From NCBI RefSeq assembly GCF_032118995.1, contig NC_092661.1, positions 5,952,494 to 6,016,493 of the forward strand: a DNA stretch of 64,000 nucleotides, written 5' to 3'. The DNA comes from Asterias amurensis. Its lineage: Eukaryota; Echinodermata; Asteroidea; Forcipulatida; Asteriidae. Each line of letters starts with the position of its first letter. Position 1 is the first letter of the stretch. Made by a program: the position numbers and the translations under genes. Of the stretch, positions 12,301 to 21,620 are shown in pieces. The notes under the pieces are model-generated. The model searched no databases, was not told the origin of the DNA, and saw nothing but the letters and a program-made list of their open reading frames with translations.

Positions 12301-15300
12301 TATTATATATTATTCTATTGAAAGGTTCCCCAAGTCTGCAGTTTGATTCTTTTCTAAACATTCACTGTGTGTGACTTGCCTTTGTCTTGGAGAAGTTGAA
12401 GCTTCTGAGCATACGACAATTTTGAGCGATGGCAAGAAGGGATGCATCCCTGATGAGATGGCAGCCACCGATGTTAAGCTCAATCAGCTGATGGCAGCTC
12501 TTGGCCAATGCAATCACTCCATCATCTGTCACATTGAGACAGCGTCTTAGAAACACAGTCTGTAGAAGTGGACAACTGACTGCAATAGCTTCAAGGCCTA
12601 CACACATACGTACATGAATCAAGATGAACAAAAATATGATGAGTCATATAACCAACATTTCAGTTTACTGACAACAGCTTGTAGTTATAGTGTAACACTA
12701 AAAGCCAATGTGTTCTAGCAAAAAAAAACATCCCAAATAAGTTTAAATACTCCTACACTACGGTAACTCAACACAAAAGTGATTGAACTTGGTCTTGATT
12801 GGTCATGCTTAAGAGTGGGTTGTTTGAGGGTCGGGACCAACTACATGAAATCAGAGCTCAGACACAAGATTGGTTAGAGTGATCAGGTGTAAGACTCAGT
12901 CTTACAGTGGGTTGTTGGAGGGTACAGGACCAACTCCATCGTTCCACTCTAAGACATGAGATGGTTCGTGTGGGACGATCAGGTTTTAAAAAACAAAGTA
13001 TAGGTGCCTCAATCTGTTGGAAGGTACAGGACCAACTCTATCAAATCAGTGCTGACTATGTGAGATAGTTTGGGGTGATCAGGTTTGAAGACAAAGTATA
13101 TGTAGGTCCCTCAATCTCAGAGTGTTGGAAGGTACAGGACCAACTCTATCAAATCAGTGCTGACTATATGAGATGGTTTGGGGTGATCAGGTTTGAAGAC
13201 AAAGTATACATGTAGGTCCCTCAATCTCAGAGTGTTGGAAGATACAGGACCAACTCTATCAAATCAGTGCTGACTATATGAGATAGTTTGGGGCGATCAG
13301 GTTTGAAGACAAAGTATACATGTAGGTCCCTCAATCTCAGAGTGTTGGAAGGTACAGGACCAACTTTATCAAATCAGTGCTGACTATAATATGAGATAGT
13401 TTGGGGTGATTATGTTGAAGACAAAGTATACATGTAGGTCCCTCAATCTCAGAGTGCTGGAAGGTACAGGAACAACTTTATCAAATCAGTGCTGACTATA
13501 ATATGAGATACATGTAGTTTGGGGTGATTATGTTGAAGACAAAGTATACATGTAGGTCCCTCAATCTCAGAGTGTTGGAAGGTACAGGAACAACTCTATC
13601 AAATCAGTGCTGACTATAAAATATGAGATGGTTTGGGGTGATCAGGTTTGAAGACAAAGTATACATGTAGGTCCCTCAATCTCAGAGTGTTGGAAGATAC
13701 AGGACCAACTCTATCAAATCAGTGCTGACTATATGAGATAGTTTGGGGTGATTATGTTTGAAGACAAAGTATACATGTAGGTCCCTCAATCTCAGAGTGT
13801 TGGAAGGTACAGGACCAACTCTATCAAATCAGTGCTGACTATAATATGAGATGGTTTGGGGTGATCAGGTTTGAAGACAAAGTATACATGTAGGTCCCTC
13901 AATCTCAGAGTGTTGGAAGGTACAGGACCAACTCTATCAAATCAGTGCTGACTATATGAGATGGTTTGGGGTGATCAGGTTTGAAGACAAAGTATACATG
14001 TAGGTCCCTCAATCTCAGAGTGTTGGAAGGTACAGGACCAACTATATCAAATCAGTGCTGACTATATGAGATGGTTTTGGGTGATCAGGTTTGAAGACAA
14101 CATGTGCCTCAGTCTTAGGGTTAACGTTTGGGTTGAGAACCGTATAATGTACATTCTCAAATGAGAGGACAGGACTTCGTGCAGATGAGATACTATAAAT
14201 GCTTTGCTTTTAGACCCAGGTCCTTCAAATTGTTGTTTTTACCTGCTGATGTAATCTCAGTCCTGCTTGCCTTGGCAGAATTTAAATCCAGCTTCCTTAA
14301 ATTCTTGCAGATGATTCTTTTGAGACCAGCATCTGTGATATCACAATCTTCAAGGTTAAGAACCTTTGTCCCACTGTGTATGACCTGCAATCAAAATGTT
14401 AAACTTGAGTTGGGTTGGCAGTGGATGTTTGCTTTTTAGGTTTTTTTTTTTTTTGGGGGGGGGGGCGGGGGGGGGGGGCACACAAATTAACACTAGGTGT
14501 ATAAACACAAACTGCTGTCTTTGAATTGAAGGCAAAGTTGGTTTTTGGAACTGTTCAATTGTTTGAATCCTACAGACATAATATAAAAAATTAAACTAAC
14601 CTGTTCGGAGCATTTTTGTGATATTGCTGAATGTCTTGAGAGCAGTTAAATGTAAATGAAGGGAATAATCTATAATTGGAACTAGTGGAACACACAATCG
14701 TTTCAGGCACTCAGATTGAATTGTTTTTTAATAATATTAATACATTTCTCTGAAATCAAATTCCTTTGAAATAAATTGTTTCTCAAAATGATCAACAGCT
14801 GCAGTGCTTCTTACTAATGTTTTTATGGCCATGATTCATTTCTGGAGCAATTACCAAATGTATACCCTCCCTTTAATGCTTTAAAAAAGTTTAACCTTAA
14901 TCTAACCTGCACTCACAATATTCTGTTAACTTATCACTGGCACAGTTCTAGTCATTTAGCAATATGTAACCTTAACTGACGGTCCATTGATAGTAATTAT
15001 TTTTTTGGTTTTAGATCAATTCCAGAGCTCGTAATGGGGGGTAAAATTCCACAAGCCCGCATGACCTGTAGAGCTTTAACAAATTTAACCGGATCAGGAT
15101 TTTTTTTACAAATTTACCGTAGTCTGAATAAGAGAGAGTTTTCTAAAAAGTTTTTAAGGGCTGTGTCTGCTATCATTTGCTTCAATGACAGGGGGGGGGG
15201 GGGGGGGGCGTCATACCTTGTTAATTATCTCGTCTGTCACAAGGCCTCTCTTACACATTAGATGAAGTAATTTACTCTTAATGTGAGGAGGCATACATTC

Positions 15301-18300
15301 TACTTCAGACAGGTAGTGTGGCAGTACGCTGACAACACTGCGAAGACTTCTGTATGGAGTCAGGGAAATCAAGCAACAAGTTAAATGCACGTATGATTTC
15401 TTATTTCACTTCATTATGGAGACCGATAACAAAACAGAGAAGGGAACACAAAATATCTACACATAGGACAAAGACTGGGGTGCTCTAATTCGGAAGGTTC
15501 TTAACTGCATTCTACAGGGACAAAGGATCAACAACAACGTTTTCTTTGAGAACCAACCTTGTGATGTGATACAAAAACGCATGTTCCACGGCTGTACAGC
15601 ACGGAGGGATCACAAGTTACGTAACTAACTATGTAACGTAACTAACCAGAAACGTAACTAACCGACATATTATAGACTATTAAGATGCTGCTAAGTTGAC
15701 ACAAGCATAAGTTTTCAGCCATGTTGTAAAGTTTAAACAAGTTAGGGCAGTATGATACTATTCTTTGACCCACAATTCAACTTCTAGCATATATGTTTTG
15801 TTTGCCATGTGGCTCATTTTGTCTGTATGCATATTATGTATGCAAGATCCATGCGCAACACCCCTGTCCTACAAGTTCATCTTCTTCAACTTTTGTGGTG
15901 AATTTTTGGGGGTAAGTTTGATGACAATAAAGTTACATGGTGTAATCCATATGAATTTTATTTTAAAGGGTTATCTTAAAGTTGTATTTCTCTTCTATAT
16001 ACTAAATTAATGAGAGTTTGTGTACAAGTGCTGCATGTATAATTCTGACATTGTTCATCAGGTACATTGTGTAGTTATAGAAATTGCAATTTTCAAAAAA
16101 AGTTGATTGACTTTGTTCCTTATTTTAATGTCCATAGATCAAACAGGCCATTGTCAAACAAGGAAAAGCAACAGCAAAACTAAGAAAAGATAAAGGCAGC
16201 TAGTCACTACAAGAAATACAAGGAGAAAAAGGCAGTGGCCGTCAAGACATTTTGTGACATAAGAAACAGCCAGAGAGTTTGCTGTCTCATCGTCAACAAT
16301 ATCAGCTTGTGTGTAAGGGGGAAGCAAACTCATATATCTATAAGCTTGTTGCCCTGTGCAGACAGACCATGGGATGTGAATAGTGTGACCCCAAAAAACA
16401 AAACATTTTGATGTGCATCTCATAGAGATTTTTTTTAGGACAAAGCACAAAAATAGTAGGACCGGAACGTGTTCAAACGTGTTCAAAAGGTTGAATATTA
16501 TAATAAGTCTTCCTTTGTACATGGAGAATCAAAGGCTTTAGTTATTAATTAGGGAGGGGGTACATGTATGTAGTAGAAGGGCAAAGAGGAACTGGTGTTG
16601 GTAGGTCAGGGTGGGGTTTGGAAAGGAGGGAGGGTGTGATGAAGAGAGAGAGACTGCCCATTTAAGCATTAAGCTGAAAAGCATTGTGGAGTGGGATAGC
16701 TGTGCTTCAAGAGCAGCACAAGATTGAAATTCACTGGACTTTCTTCTGCACCTCCCATGGCAAAGGTCATGTGGATGGCATGGGAGGGGCAGTGAAACAT
16801 CTTAATGTAAAATGACCCACTCAAAATGTTTGTATCTTCTATACGAGGGACAAAATGATTTTCAAGCTAGATGTGCCAGAAAATGTCAACAATCGCGAGC
16901 ATTTCAAAATTTCTGTTGAACTTTAAGATTAGTGTCCATGACCAAGAGTCAAGACAAGGAACTCATTCAACATCCTTTCTATTGTTTTGTTTTCTTTGGT
17001 ATCTGTGGAAGAGAGAAATTCACTTGGTTTATTGTGACTTTAAAATACTGCATGGCTTATGAATGTAAAGGAACAAGTTTATATGTTACAGACATAAACA
17101 TTTTGTAATATATGTGACCTGGGTTAATGATATGGCGAGGTAATGGCTTTTAATACTTTTTTGGCAATTATATTACAAAATATTACTTTATTCCATTGTT
17201 TTTTGCTTAACTGATTTGTATATAGTGTAGTATTGCATACTAGTTACTAATAAAGACAAGATAAGAGCTGTGAGTGAAGTACAAAGGGTGTATCACAAGA
17301 AATATTAGTCACGGACAAAGTGTAACGTAACTAACTGTAACGTAACTAACCATGATTTGGGGGCAATGCCTGGAACTGATAAGAGTTATTTTATTGTTGT
17401 CCCTACCAAAACACTTGCTAGTACCCTTGTAGTTATAGAAATAGTAAAGTTTGTTTCAGCTGTACCCTGTTTGAGGAAACTTTTTGTTCAAAGACATGCA
17501 ATTTTTTTCCATGTCCCTTTTTTGTAACGTAACTAACCAAAATTAAACTGATCATGACAACCGAATAAATGTGTCTAGAAATTTGTAATTTTTTTGTATA
17601 TTAGGTCTAGCCAAGATGTAGCCATGGTACAAAAATGGAGACTTGATAGGCTTTCATGTTAATATTGGAGACCACAGAGCTGTGCTAAGCAGCTAAAAGT
17701 GTAACAAAACTAACCATGGAAGTGCCCATCAGCAACCCAGACTCAGTAAGTGAGGGTGCTGTAATCTGTTTGCCCAGCAGCAGATTTAATGAAATTTACG
17801 AAACTGCGTAAGTCCACTTGCGCAACATTGTGCAAGTGGACTTACGCAGTTGCGTAAAGTGTCAAGTTTTGTGAAATCGGCTGCAGGAGACACAGTAACT
17901 GGGGCGCTGTTAGCCCCACTTGTGTGGCCAGCCGTCGATTTCACAAAACTCTTCCTAACTTAAGACTAATCTTAGGACTTATGACGAGTCCCAACCCTGC
18001 ACTGTAGCATGCAGACCTTAAGATTAATCCTAAGTAAGGAAGAGTTACTCGTCCTAACACGAGATAAGACGAGTCCTAACTCTTTGTGAAATCGACGGCA
18101 GGGCTAGGGCGCTGACATACTCCTTTTTTGGAAGTCAATGTTAATTGTCAGTTTAGTTGCGATAACATTTATAACCCTCCTCCCGACGCAAGGCCTCCGG
18201 CCTTGCGGCTGTTGGGAGGAGGGTTACGTTATTGCAACCAATTGGGATAACTTTCCGTATGGCGCCACCATTACTCATTTTTACAAAAAGGGATCTCATT

Positions 18301-19851
18301 AAGGTAAATTAGATACTATATTATTTTATATCATATAAAACAGTGGTGGTGCCATGCGGAAACTTTTCTGTTTCTAAATTTACTTTTCACACTCACTCGT
18401 CATGTTTCACTTAAAGCCATTGGACACTTTCGGTACAAAAAAATAAATAAAAGTTCACAGATTTACAAATAATTTACAGGGTTTACAGAAGGTAATGGTG
18501 AAAGACTTCTCTTGAAATATTATTCAATGAATGCATTACTTTTTGAGAAAACATTAAAACAATATCAATTCTCGATAGCGAGAATTACGGATTTATTTTA
18601 AACACGTTATGACACGGCGAAATGTGCGGAAACCAAGGGTGGGCTTTCCCGTTATTTTAAGTGAAAATGACAACAATTTTTTTTTATTTATATAGTATAT
18701 ACTGCATATAACTGTTATAAATTCCGATAAGCGTAATAAATATTAAGTCTACATTAAAGAGAAAATATCATAGATTGGTTTCTTATCTCCTGAAACCAGA
18801 TATTACTGGTCTGAAATGGGGGGAAAACGGATTGTTATGAAGTGTGAGTGCATCAAGGGGGGGTGGGGTGTTTTACTTTCATGCCTTATGATATCTCTGG
18901 ATTCTAATATAGTAGCCATAATGCCTTAGGACCAAAAATGTAATTAAATTTGTTAAGTAGTAATTGAATAATATTTTTGATTTATTTTGCACGCCATACT
19001 AGCTTCTGAATATTCAATAAAATACCAACCAATGAAAGGTGTGAAAACATATGACGTTGCTCCAATGTCGTGCATGCAGTAAGCACTGTTAATGGCGGAC
19101 TGTCTCTCGCAACGTAAAACCAAAACCTTAAAAATTTCAACATACCATGAAGTGAAAGTTTTGTTATAAAATTTGATAGATGATTTGAAAAAAAATATTT
19201 AGTTTTTGATTGTGAACAATTTTCCTGTTATCCTACTGAAAACACGTGACAACAGGATACATAATGTATAAGTTGTGATACACGAAAGTGTCCAATGGCT
19301 TTAAATGACTTACATGATTGTAATGTTAGTACCTCCCTGGGCCTCTGTTGTTGAATCTTTCAACTTTTTTTGAAACTACAATTTTTACAATAATTTTATT
19401 AATAATAAAAAGTTCATTGAAGTCACCCCCCCCCCCCCCCCGCCGCTCCACCTTAAATGTCAGCACACACAGTCAGATCATAGAGCAAGGAAGGTCAGAT
19501 ACATGTAGTTGCGATAACGTATCCCTCCTCCCGACGGCCGCGAGGCCGGAGGGTTACGTTATCGCAAATAAGATACATGGAACACTCGCATTGCCAGGCA
19601 CGCGAGTCTGAAGCAAAATAGCCCTACTAACTGTGCACTAATATTAATAAGTAACGCTAAATGTATGTGGTAATGCTTGACCTTGAATGCTGAATTTAGG
19701 AGCTTTTAATTGGCTGCATATTTGCCAAGATCAACCAGGAAAACCCATATTCCTTTAAGAATAGTTGCACGAATGTCACGGTGTCACAGAGCTTTACTTA
19801 CATTGTTAGCAGTGATGGAACTGTATAACTGTTTTTCAAATCGTCCGCCAT
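9224..19851 (-). CDS. AMN1: AMN1 homologue (leucine-rich repeat protein), complete, six exons
   Basis: The coding exons, in transcript order, are 19802-19851, 15217-15349, 14243-14384, 12380-12597, 10471-10639 and 9224-9300. Every junction keeps frame and the total is 789 bases, giving 262 residues; vertebrate AMN1 is about 258. The order of motifs matches the family: KVLNLEDCDITDAGLK, NVTDDGVIALAKSC, LIELNIGGC, VTDEGVISLA, HGCPCMT and the C-terminal MKQVTWTIY (human KQVTWTVY, from memory). The fold is a run of cysteine-containing LRRs like those of F-box/LRR proteins, without an F-box. In budding yeast Amn1 antagonises the mitotic exit network by binding Tem1; the animal role is poorly known. 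The start is the ATG at 19851 in a short first exon beginning MADDLKNSYTVP. Intron 4 uses a GC donor. Introns total about 9.8 kb and are full of repeats. Confidence 0.93.
9555..9926. repeat. Family A variant element in AMN1 intron 5
   Basis: The ends are CACTGTACACGTTTGGTAAT and ATTACCAAACGTGTACCTTC. The body is collinear with other family A copies but the terminal motif differs (GTACACGTTTGG for GGACACTATTGG), a subfamily shared with the copy at 22809-23190. Confidence 0.7.
9977..10340. repeat. Inverted-repeat element, family A' (AAAGCCATT type)
   Basis: Begins AAAGCCATTATACACTTT and ends GAAAGTGTCCAATGGCTTT. Internal motif ggtttacagaaggtaatggt is shared with 18411-19305 and 61594-61972. 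Non-coding and distinct from family A in the first half. Confidence 0.7.
10471..10639 (-). CDS. AMN1: AMN1 exon 5
   Basis: Begins VTDEGVISLA in phase 0 after acceptor ttacttgcag and ends after HGCPCMT with one base (G) of the next codon before gtgaat. The open frame continues into the intron to 10337, but that extension does not resemble the family and is not used. Confidence 0.92.
10892..11283. repeat. 49-bp tandem repeat, eight copies, in AMN1 intron 4
   Basis: Units start at 10892, 10941, 10990, 11039, 11088, 11137, 11186 and 11235. Each opens with GGTCTCCCCA and contains GGATATGGGCTCAATAAGG. Copies differ by only one or two bases, so the array is young or homogenised. Confidence 0.95.
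11445..11942. mobile_element. hAT-like MITE with CAGTGTTCTCCACA termini
   Basis: Termini CAGTGTTCTCCACA and TGTGGAGAACACTG are perfect 14-bp inverted repeats. The CAGTG start suggests hAT, but only GGACT is shared by the flanks, so the 8-bp duplication expected for hAT is not clear. A segment with TACCTGACAAGCCAAAACC and ACTACAGCATCAG occurs twice inside (near 11584 and 11762). No transposase ORF. Confidence 0.65.
12380..12597 (-). CDS. AMN1: AMN1 exon 4, with GC splice donor
   Basis: Acceptor tatgtgtgtag; the exon completes a Gly codon and encodes LEAIAVSCPLL to FNFSKTK, about two and a half LRRs. The junction after AAG reads gcaagt, the standard GC-AG donor; no GT donor near it keeps the frame into VTDEGV. 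Confidence 0.92.
12820..14110. repeat. About 110-bp tandem repeat, ten good copies, in AMN1 intron 3
   Basis: The phrase CAACTCTATCAAATCAGTGC or a close variant recurs at 13033, 13141, 13251, 13361, 13473, 13591, 13706, 13816, 13929 and 14039, giving periods of 108-118 bp. Two more decayed copies precede these. Length variation comes from small insertions near TATATGAGAT. Confidence 0.92.
14243..14384 (-). CDS. AMN1: AMN1 exon 3
   Basis: Follows acceptor ttgattgcag in phase 0. Encodes VIHSGTKVLNLEDCDITDAG and then KNLRKLDLNSAKASRTEITS, and ends with one base of a Gly codon before gtaaaa. Contains the first recognisable LRRs. Confidence 0.92.
14443..14478. repeat. Poly-T/poly-G tract in AMN1 intron 2
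   Basis: A run of T followed by a long, nearly pure G run interrupted by C near 14465. Low-complexity sequence, likely length-variable and assembly-error prone. Confidence 0.85.
15191..15208. repeat. G18 tract next to the AMN1 exon 2 donor
   Basis: Eighteen G on the plus strand (C on the transcript strand), beginning eight bases into the intron after the exon 2 donor at 15216. Confidence 0.9.
15217..15349 (-). CDS. AMN1: AMN1 exon 2
   Basis: Acceptor actccatacag. Encodes SLRSVVSVLPHYLSEVECMP and KSKLLHLMCKRGLVTDEI, ending INK before gtatga. It corresponds to the family's N-terminal lead-in (human ISRYLTDIKPLPPNIKDRL, from memory). It cannot contain the start codon, because an in-frame TGA lies upstream with no ATG between. 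Confidence 0.9.
15590..17715. mobile_element. Decayed DNA-element region in AMN1 intron 1 with transposase-like relic
   Basis: On the plus strand near 16730-16810 a frame reads IHWTFFCTSHGKGHVDGMGG, then AVKHLNVK and a stop. A motif of the form FFATSHGKG..DG.GG..K recurs, in my recollection, in uncharacterised transposon-associated proteins of invertebrates. The surrounding frames are broken. The stretch is bounded on both sides by clusters of GTAACGTAACTAACC (15619-15662 and 17320-17535, decayed copy near 17703). Read as an old insertion; the exact ends are uncertain. Confidence 0.45.
17803..17850. repeat. Perfect 19-bp hairpin
   Basis: Arms at 17803-17821 and 17832-17850, containing TGCGTAAGTCCACTTGC and its complement, with a 10-base loop. 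It sits inside a larger segment bounded by tgaaat and gtgaaatcggctgc, related to family D. Confidence 0.85.
17931..18099. repeat. Family D inverted-repeat element
   Basis: Termini GCCGTCGATTTCACAAA and TTTGTGAAATCGACGGC. The inside is rich in TAGGA/TCCTA words such as CTAAGATTAATCC. Other copies: 22593-22757 and 33868-34057. About 165-190 bp, non-coding. Confidence 0.75.
18156..18239. repeat. Family F short palindromic element
   Basis: Arms TTGCGATAAC(N)AACCCTCC and GGAGGGTTACGTTATTGCAA enclose a GC-rich core with AAGGCCTCCGGCCTT. Related copies at 19507-19567 and 35714-35776 have shorter cores. Confidence 0.7.
18244..18366. mobile_element. Family K MITE (TTTCCGTATGGCGCC ends)
   Basis: Left terminus GGGATAACTTTCCGTATGGC, right terminus complementary with a few changes (GTGGTGCCATGCGGAAA). 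A second copy at 39267-39399 shares the interior tagatactat/aatatagtatct and the phrase aaggtaaatt in complementary order. Confidence 0.75.
18411..19305. repeat. Family A' element interrupted by family G
   Basis: Ends TTAAAGCCATTGGACACTTT and AAAGTGTCCAATGGCTTTAA. The first half matches 9977-10340; the middle is replaced from about 18655 to 19245 by sequence also found at 45556-45965. Confidence 0.65.
18655..19245. repeat. Family G repeat, nested in family A'
   Basis: Shares with 45556-45965 the ordered words tattttaagtg, ATTCAATAAAATACCAACCA, AATGGCGGACT, TCTCTCGCA and TTAGTTTTTGATTGTGAAC. No ORF of note. The class is not recognised. Confidence 0.6.
19425..19441. repeat. Poly-C run
   Basis: Seventeen C in AMN1 intron 1; low complexity. 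Confidence 0.85.
19507..19567. repeat. Family F short palindromic element, minimal copy
   Basis: About 61 bp: GTTGCGATAACGTA, a CCTCCTCCCGACGG core, then GGAGGGTTACGTTATCGC. Almost nothing but the two arms remains. Confidence 0.7.
19802..19851 (-). CDS. AMN1: AMN1 exon 1 (start codon exon)
   Basis: ATG GCG GAC opens a 50-base coding exon (MADDLKNSYTVPSLLT plus two bases) followed by the strong donor gtaagt. Joining to exon 2 gives PSLLTISLRSVVSVLPHY, which aligns with the vertebrate N terminus. Chosen because the phase fits exactly and the donor is near consensus. Confidence 0.82.
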
Positions 19852-19948
19852 GTTCGTGTATTTCTTCATTTTCACATGGAGGTAGTCTACCTCCATGATT
19901 TTCACATCAAAACAACACTAAGAGTAACAGTCCAACAGGGGGCGCCAT

Positions 19949-20175
19949 ACACCGCAGCGAGGGGTTTTGTACTGTAAACTGTCATTTCGTGGCTCGAGTT
20001 GGAGACTACAATGCAACGCTTTTTTAAATTAAATGGAAATAATATTATGGGCTTTCTTTCCCCATTTTTCAATAATACTCCGAAACGGAACAAGTGCTAA
20101 CGGTGCTATCAGAAACGTAGACTCATCTCAAGACAGTAATTGGGAGTCTGAGTACAAAACCCCTCGCTGCGGTGT
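19949..20175. mobile_element. MITE with perfect 24-bp inverted ends
   Basis: Ends ACACCGCAGCGAGGGGTTTT and AAAACCCCTCGCTGCGGTGT, perfect over about 24 bp including the adjoining GTAC. It lies about 100 bp upstream of the AMN1 start codon and may affect the promoter or 5' leader. Internal ORFs are short. Confidence 0.75.
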
Positions 20176-20648
20176 GACAAAAAAAAGACGCAGGCCGCAG
20201 GGCTAGCGTTCTTCCCCTTCACGCAGGATCCTGCTCGTTATTTTGAGTCCATCCGCCTGCTGAGCAGCGTATAGTTGCGGGCTACATAAATTGCGCCAAT
20301 GAAGTATATCTTAACACTTACAAGAATGGTCAGATTTGTCGGAAACTGAAATAGTATGCAAACAATTAATTAATTAATCCGTTGCATGCACAGTTAGTTC
20401 TTCAGCAGCGCATATACAACTTCTTTGTTGTTTGGCGGGTTCGGGGCACGCCTTTAGCGGAATTTTAAAAGTTGCAAAAGTCCCCTATATTCACCCCAAA
20501 CCAGAAACATCGCAGACAAATCATTATAAAAGGCGGGCAAGCATAATGCTGATCGTAGTCACGTACAGCACATTACACAATGGTTATGCAACTTTTGAAG
20601 TTATAAATATTATTAGTAGACTATAATGATCCACACCAATATACCTCC

Positions 20649-20764
20649 TAGACCAAGTAACTGGGGCGCTGTACTCCTTTTTTCGAAATGTTGACATTCT
20701 CTGTCCTAACCGAGAATGTCAAAATTTCGAAAAAAGGAGTACAGCGCCCCAGTTGCTGGGTCTA
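20649..20764. repeat. Family E palindromic element
   Basis: Ends AAGTAACTGGGGCGCTGTAC and GTACAGCGCCCCAGTTGCTG, flanked by TAGACC and GGGTCTA. The inner arms TCGAAATGTTGACATTCTC and GAGAATGTCAAAATTTCGA also pair, so nearly the whole element folds back. Other copies: 35602-35649, 36091-36380 and 36453-36575. Confidence 0.8.
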
Positions 20765-20769
20765 TATGC

Positions 20770-20983
20770 CTCCATGGTTTTCATTATACGTCGTGAACTA
20801 ACACGGCACGCCATTTTGTGGAGGCAAGTTTTTGACTCCATAGGGCGACCGTGTACAAGGAAAACCACGCACTTTTGAGGAACGTTTGTGTGTATCATTA
20901 TTCCAACCATATCGATTTCAGTTAAACAAATGTTTTTTTAAACATAGTCCAACTCGCCCGATCCAAGACAATGTGTTCCTTTA
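20770..20983. repeat. Partial family C element
   Basis: Contains gaactaacacggcacgccat, the hairpin centre, and the right terminus GATCCAAGACAATGTGTTCC. The left arm is missing. Abuts the family E element. Confidence 0.6.
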
Positions 20984-21198
20984 CGCCACTAAGGTAGGGC
21001 TACCCATAAATGATCCGCCAAACAACATCGTAGCGCATCAAAAGATCGAGGTATCAACAAATACGCAGAAGATAACAGTGTGCATTGGATTAATTAATTG
21101 ACTTGCTGCATACTATGGCCTATTATTTGTAAGTGTTTAAAAACTTTGGCGCAATTAATAAGGCCATAGAGCTAGGACATCCTAGCCGGGAGCCATGA

Positions 21199-21559
21199 TA
21201 GCCTTGATCAAGGCGCTACAGCCAGCCGCGATCTGCAAAATCCCAGTCCCCATCACTGAATTCCACCAGTGCACCCCCATACATAACAGTGCATATAATA
21301 CGTATACAGCGTATGTACACACATACGTACTGTACATGTACATGTACCATCTGTATACGGTACACTTACGATACATGGGTACTTCCTAAGTTTGAGCCAC
21401 GTGTGCGAGGTTGAAAGTAGAAAGACACGACCGTACTCACGACTACGCTATACTGTTCTCGCTGTACAATGTATGGTAATGTACATTTGTGTATGCACTG
21501 CATGCGTGTGCAGCGAACCGGGCCGGGGAACAGTACGTCAACAGCCTTGATCAAGGCTA
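21199..21559. mobile_element. Short inverted-repeat transposon with 10-bp target duplication (Mutator-like size)
   Basis: Ends TAGCCTTGATCAAGGC and GCCTTGATCAAGGCTA are perfect 16-bp inverted repeats. Direct flanking repeats GGAGCCATGA lie at 21189-21198 and 21560-21569. The 361-bp body has no convincing ORF; overlapping small ORFs come from its terminal regions. A related copy with a 1.1-kb insertion is at 30271-31778. Target duplications of 9-10 bp are typical of Mutator-like elements; that assignment is an inference. Confidence 0.8.
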
Positions 21560-21597
21560 GGAGCCATGACCGCGGTAGATGTGGGTCACAACACCAG

Positions 21598-21620
21598 GGG
21601 GGGGGGGGGGGGGGGGGGGC
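21598..21620. repeat. Poly-G tract
   Basis: A run of about 22 G beside the inverted-repeat transposon; low complexity. Confidence 0.85.
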
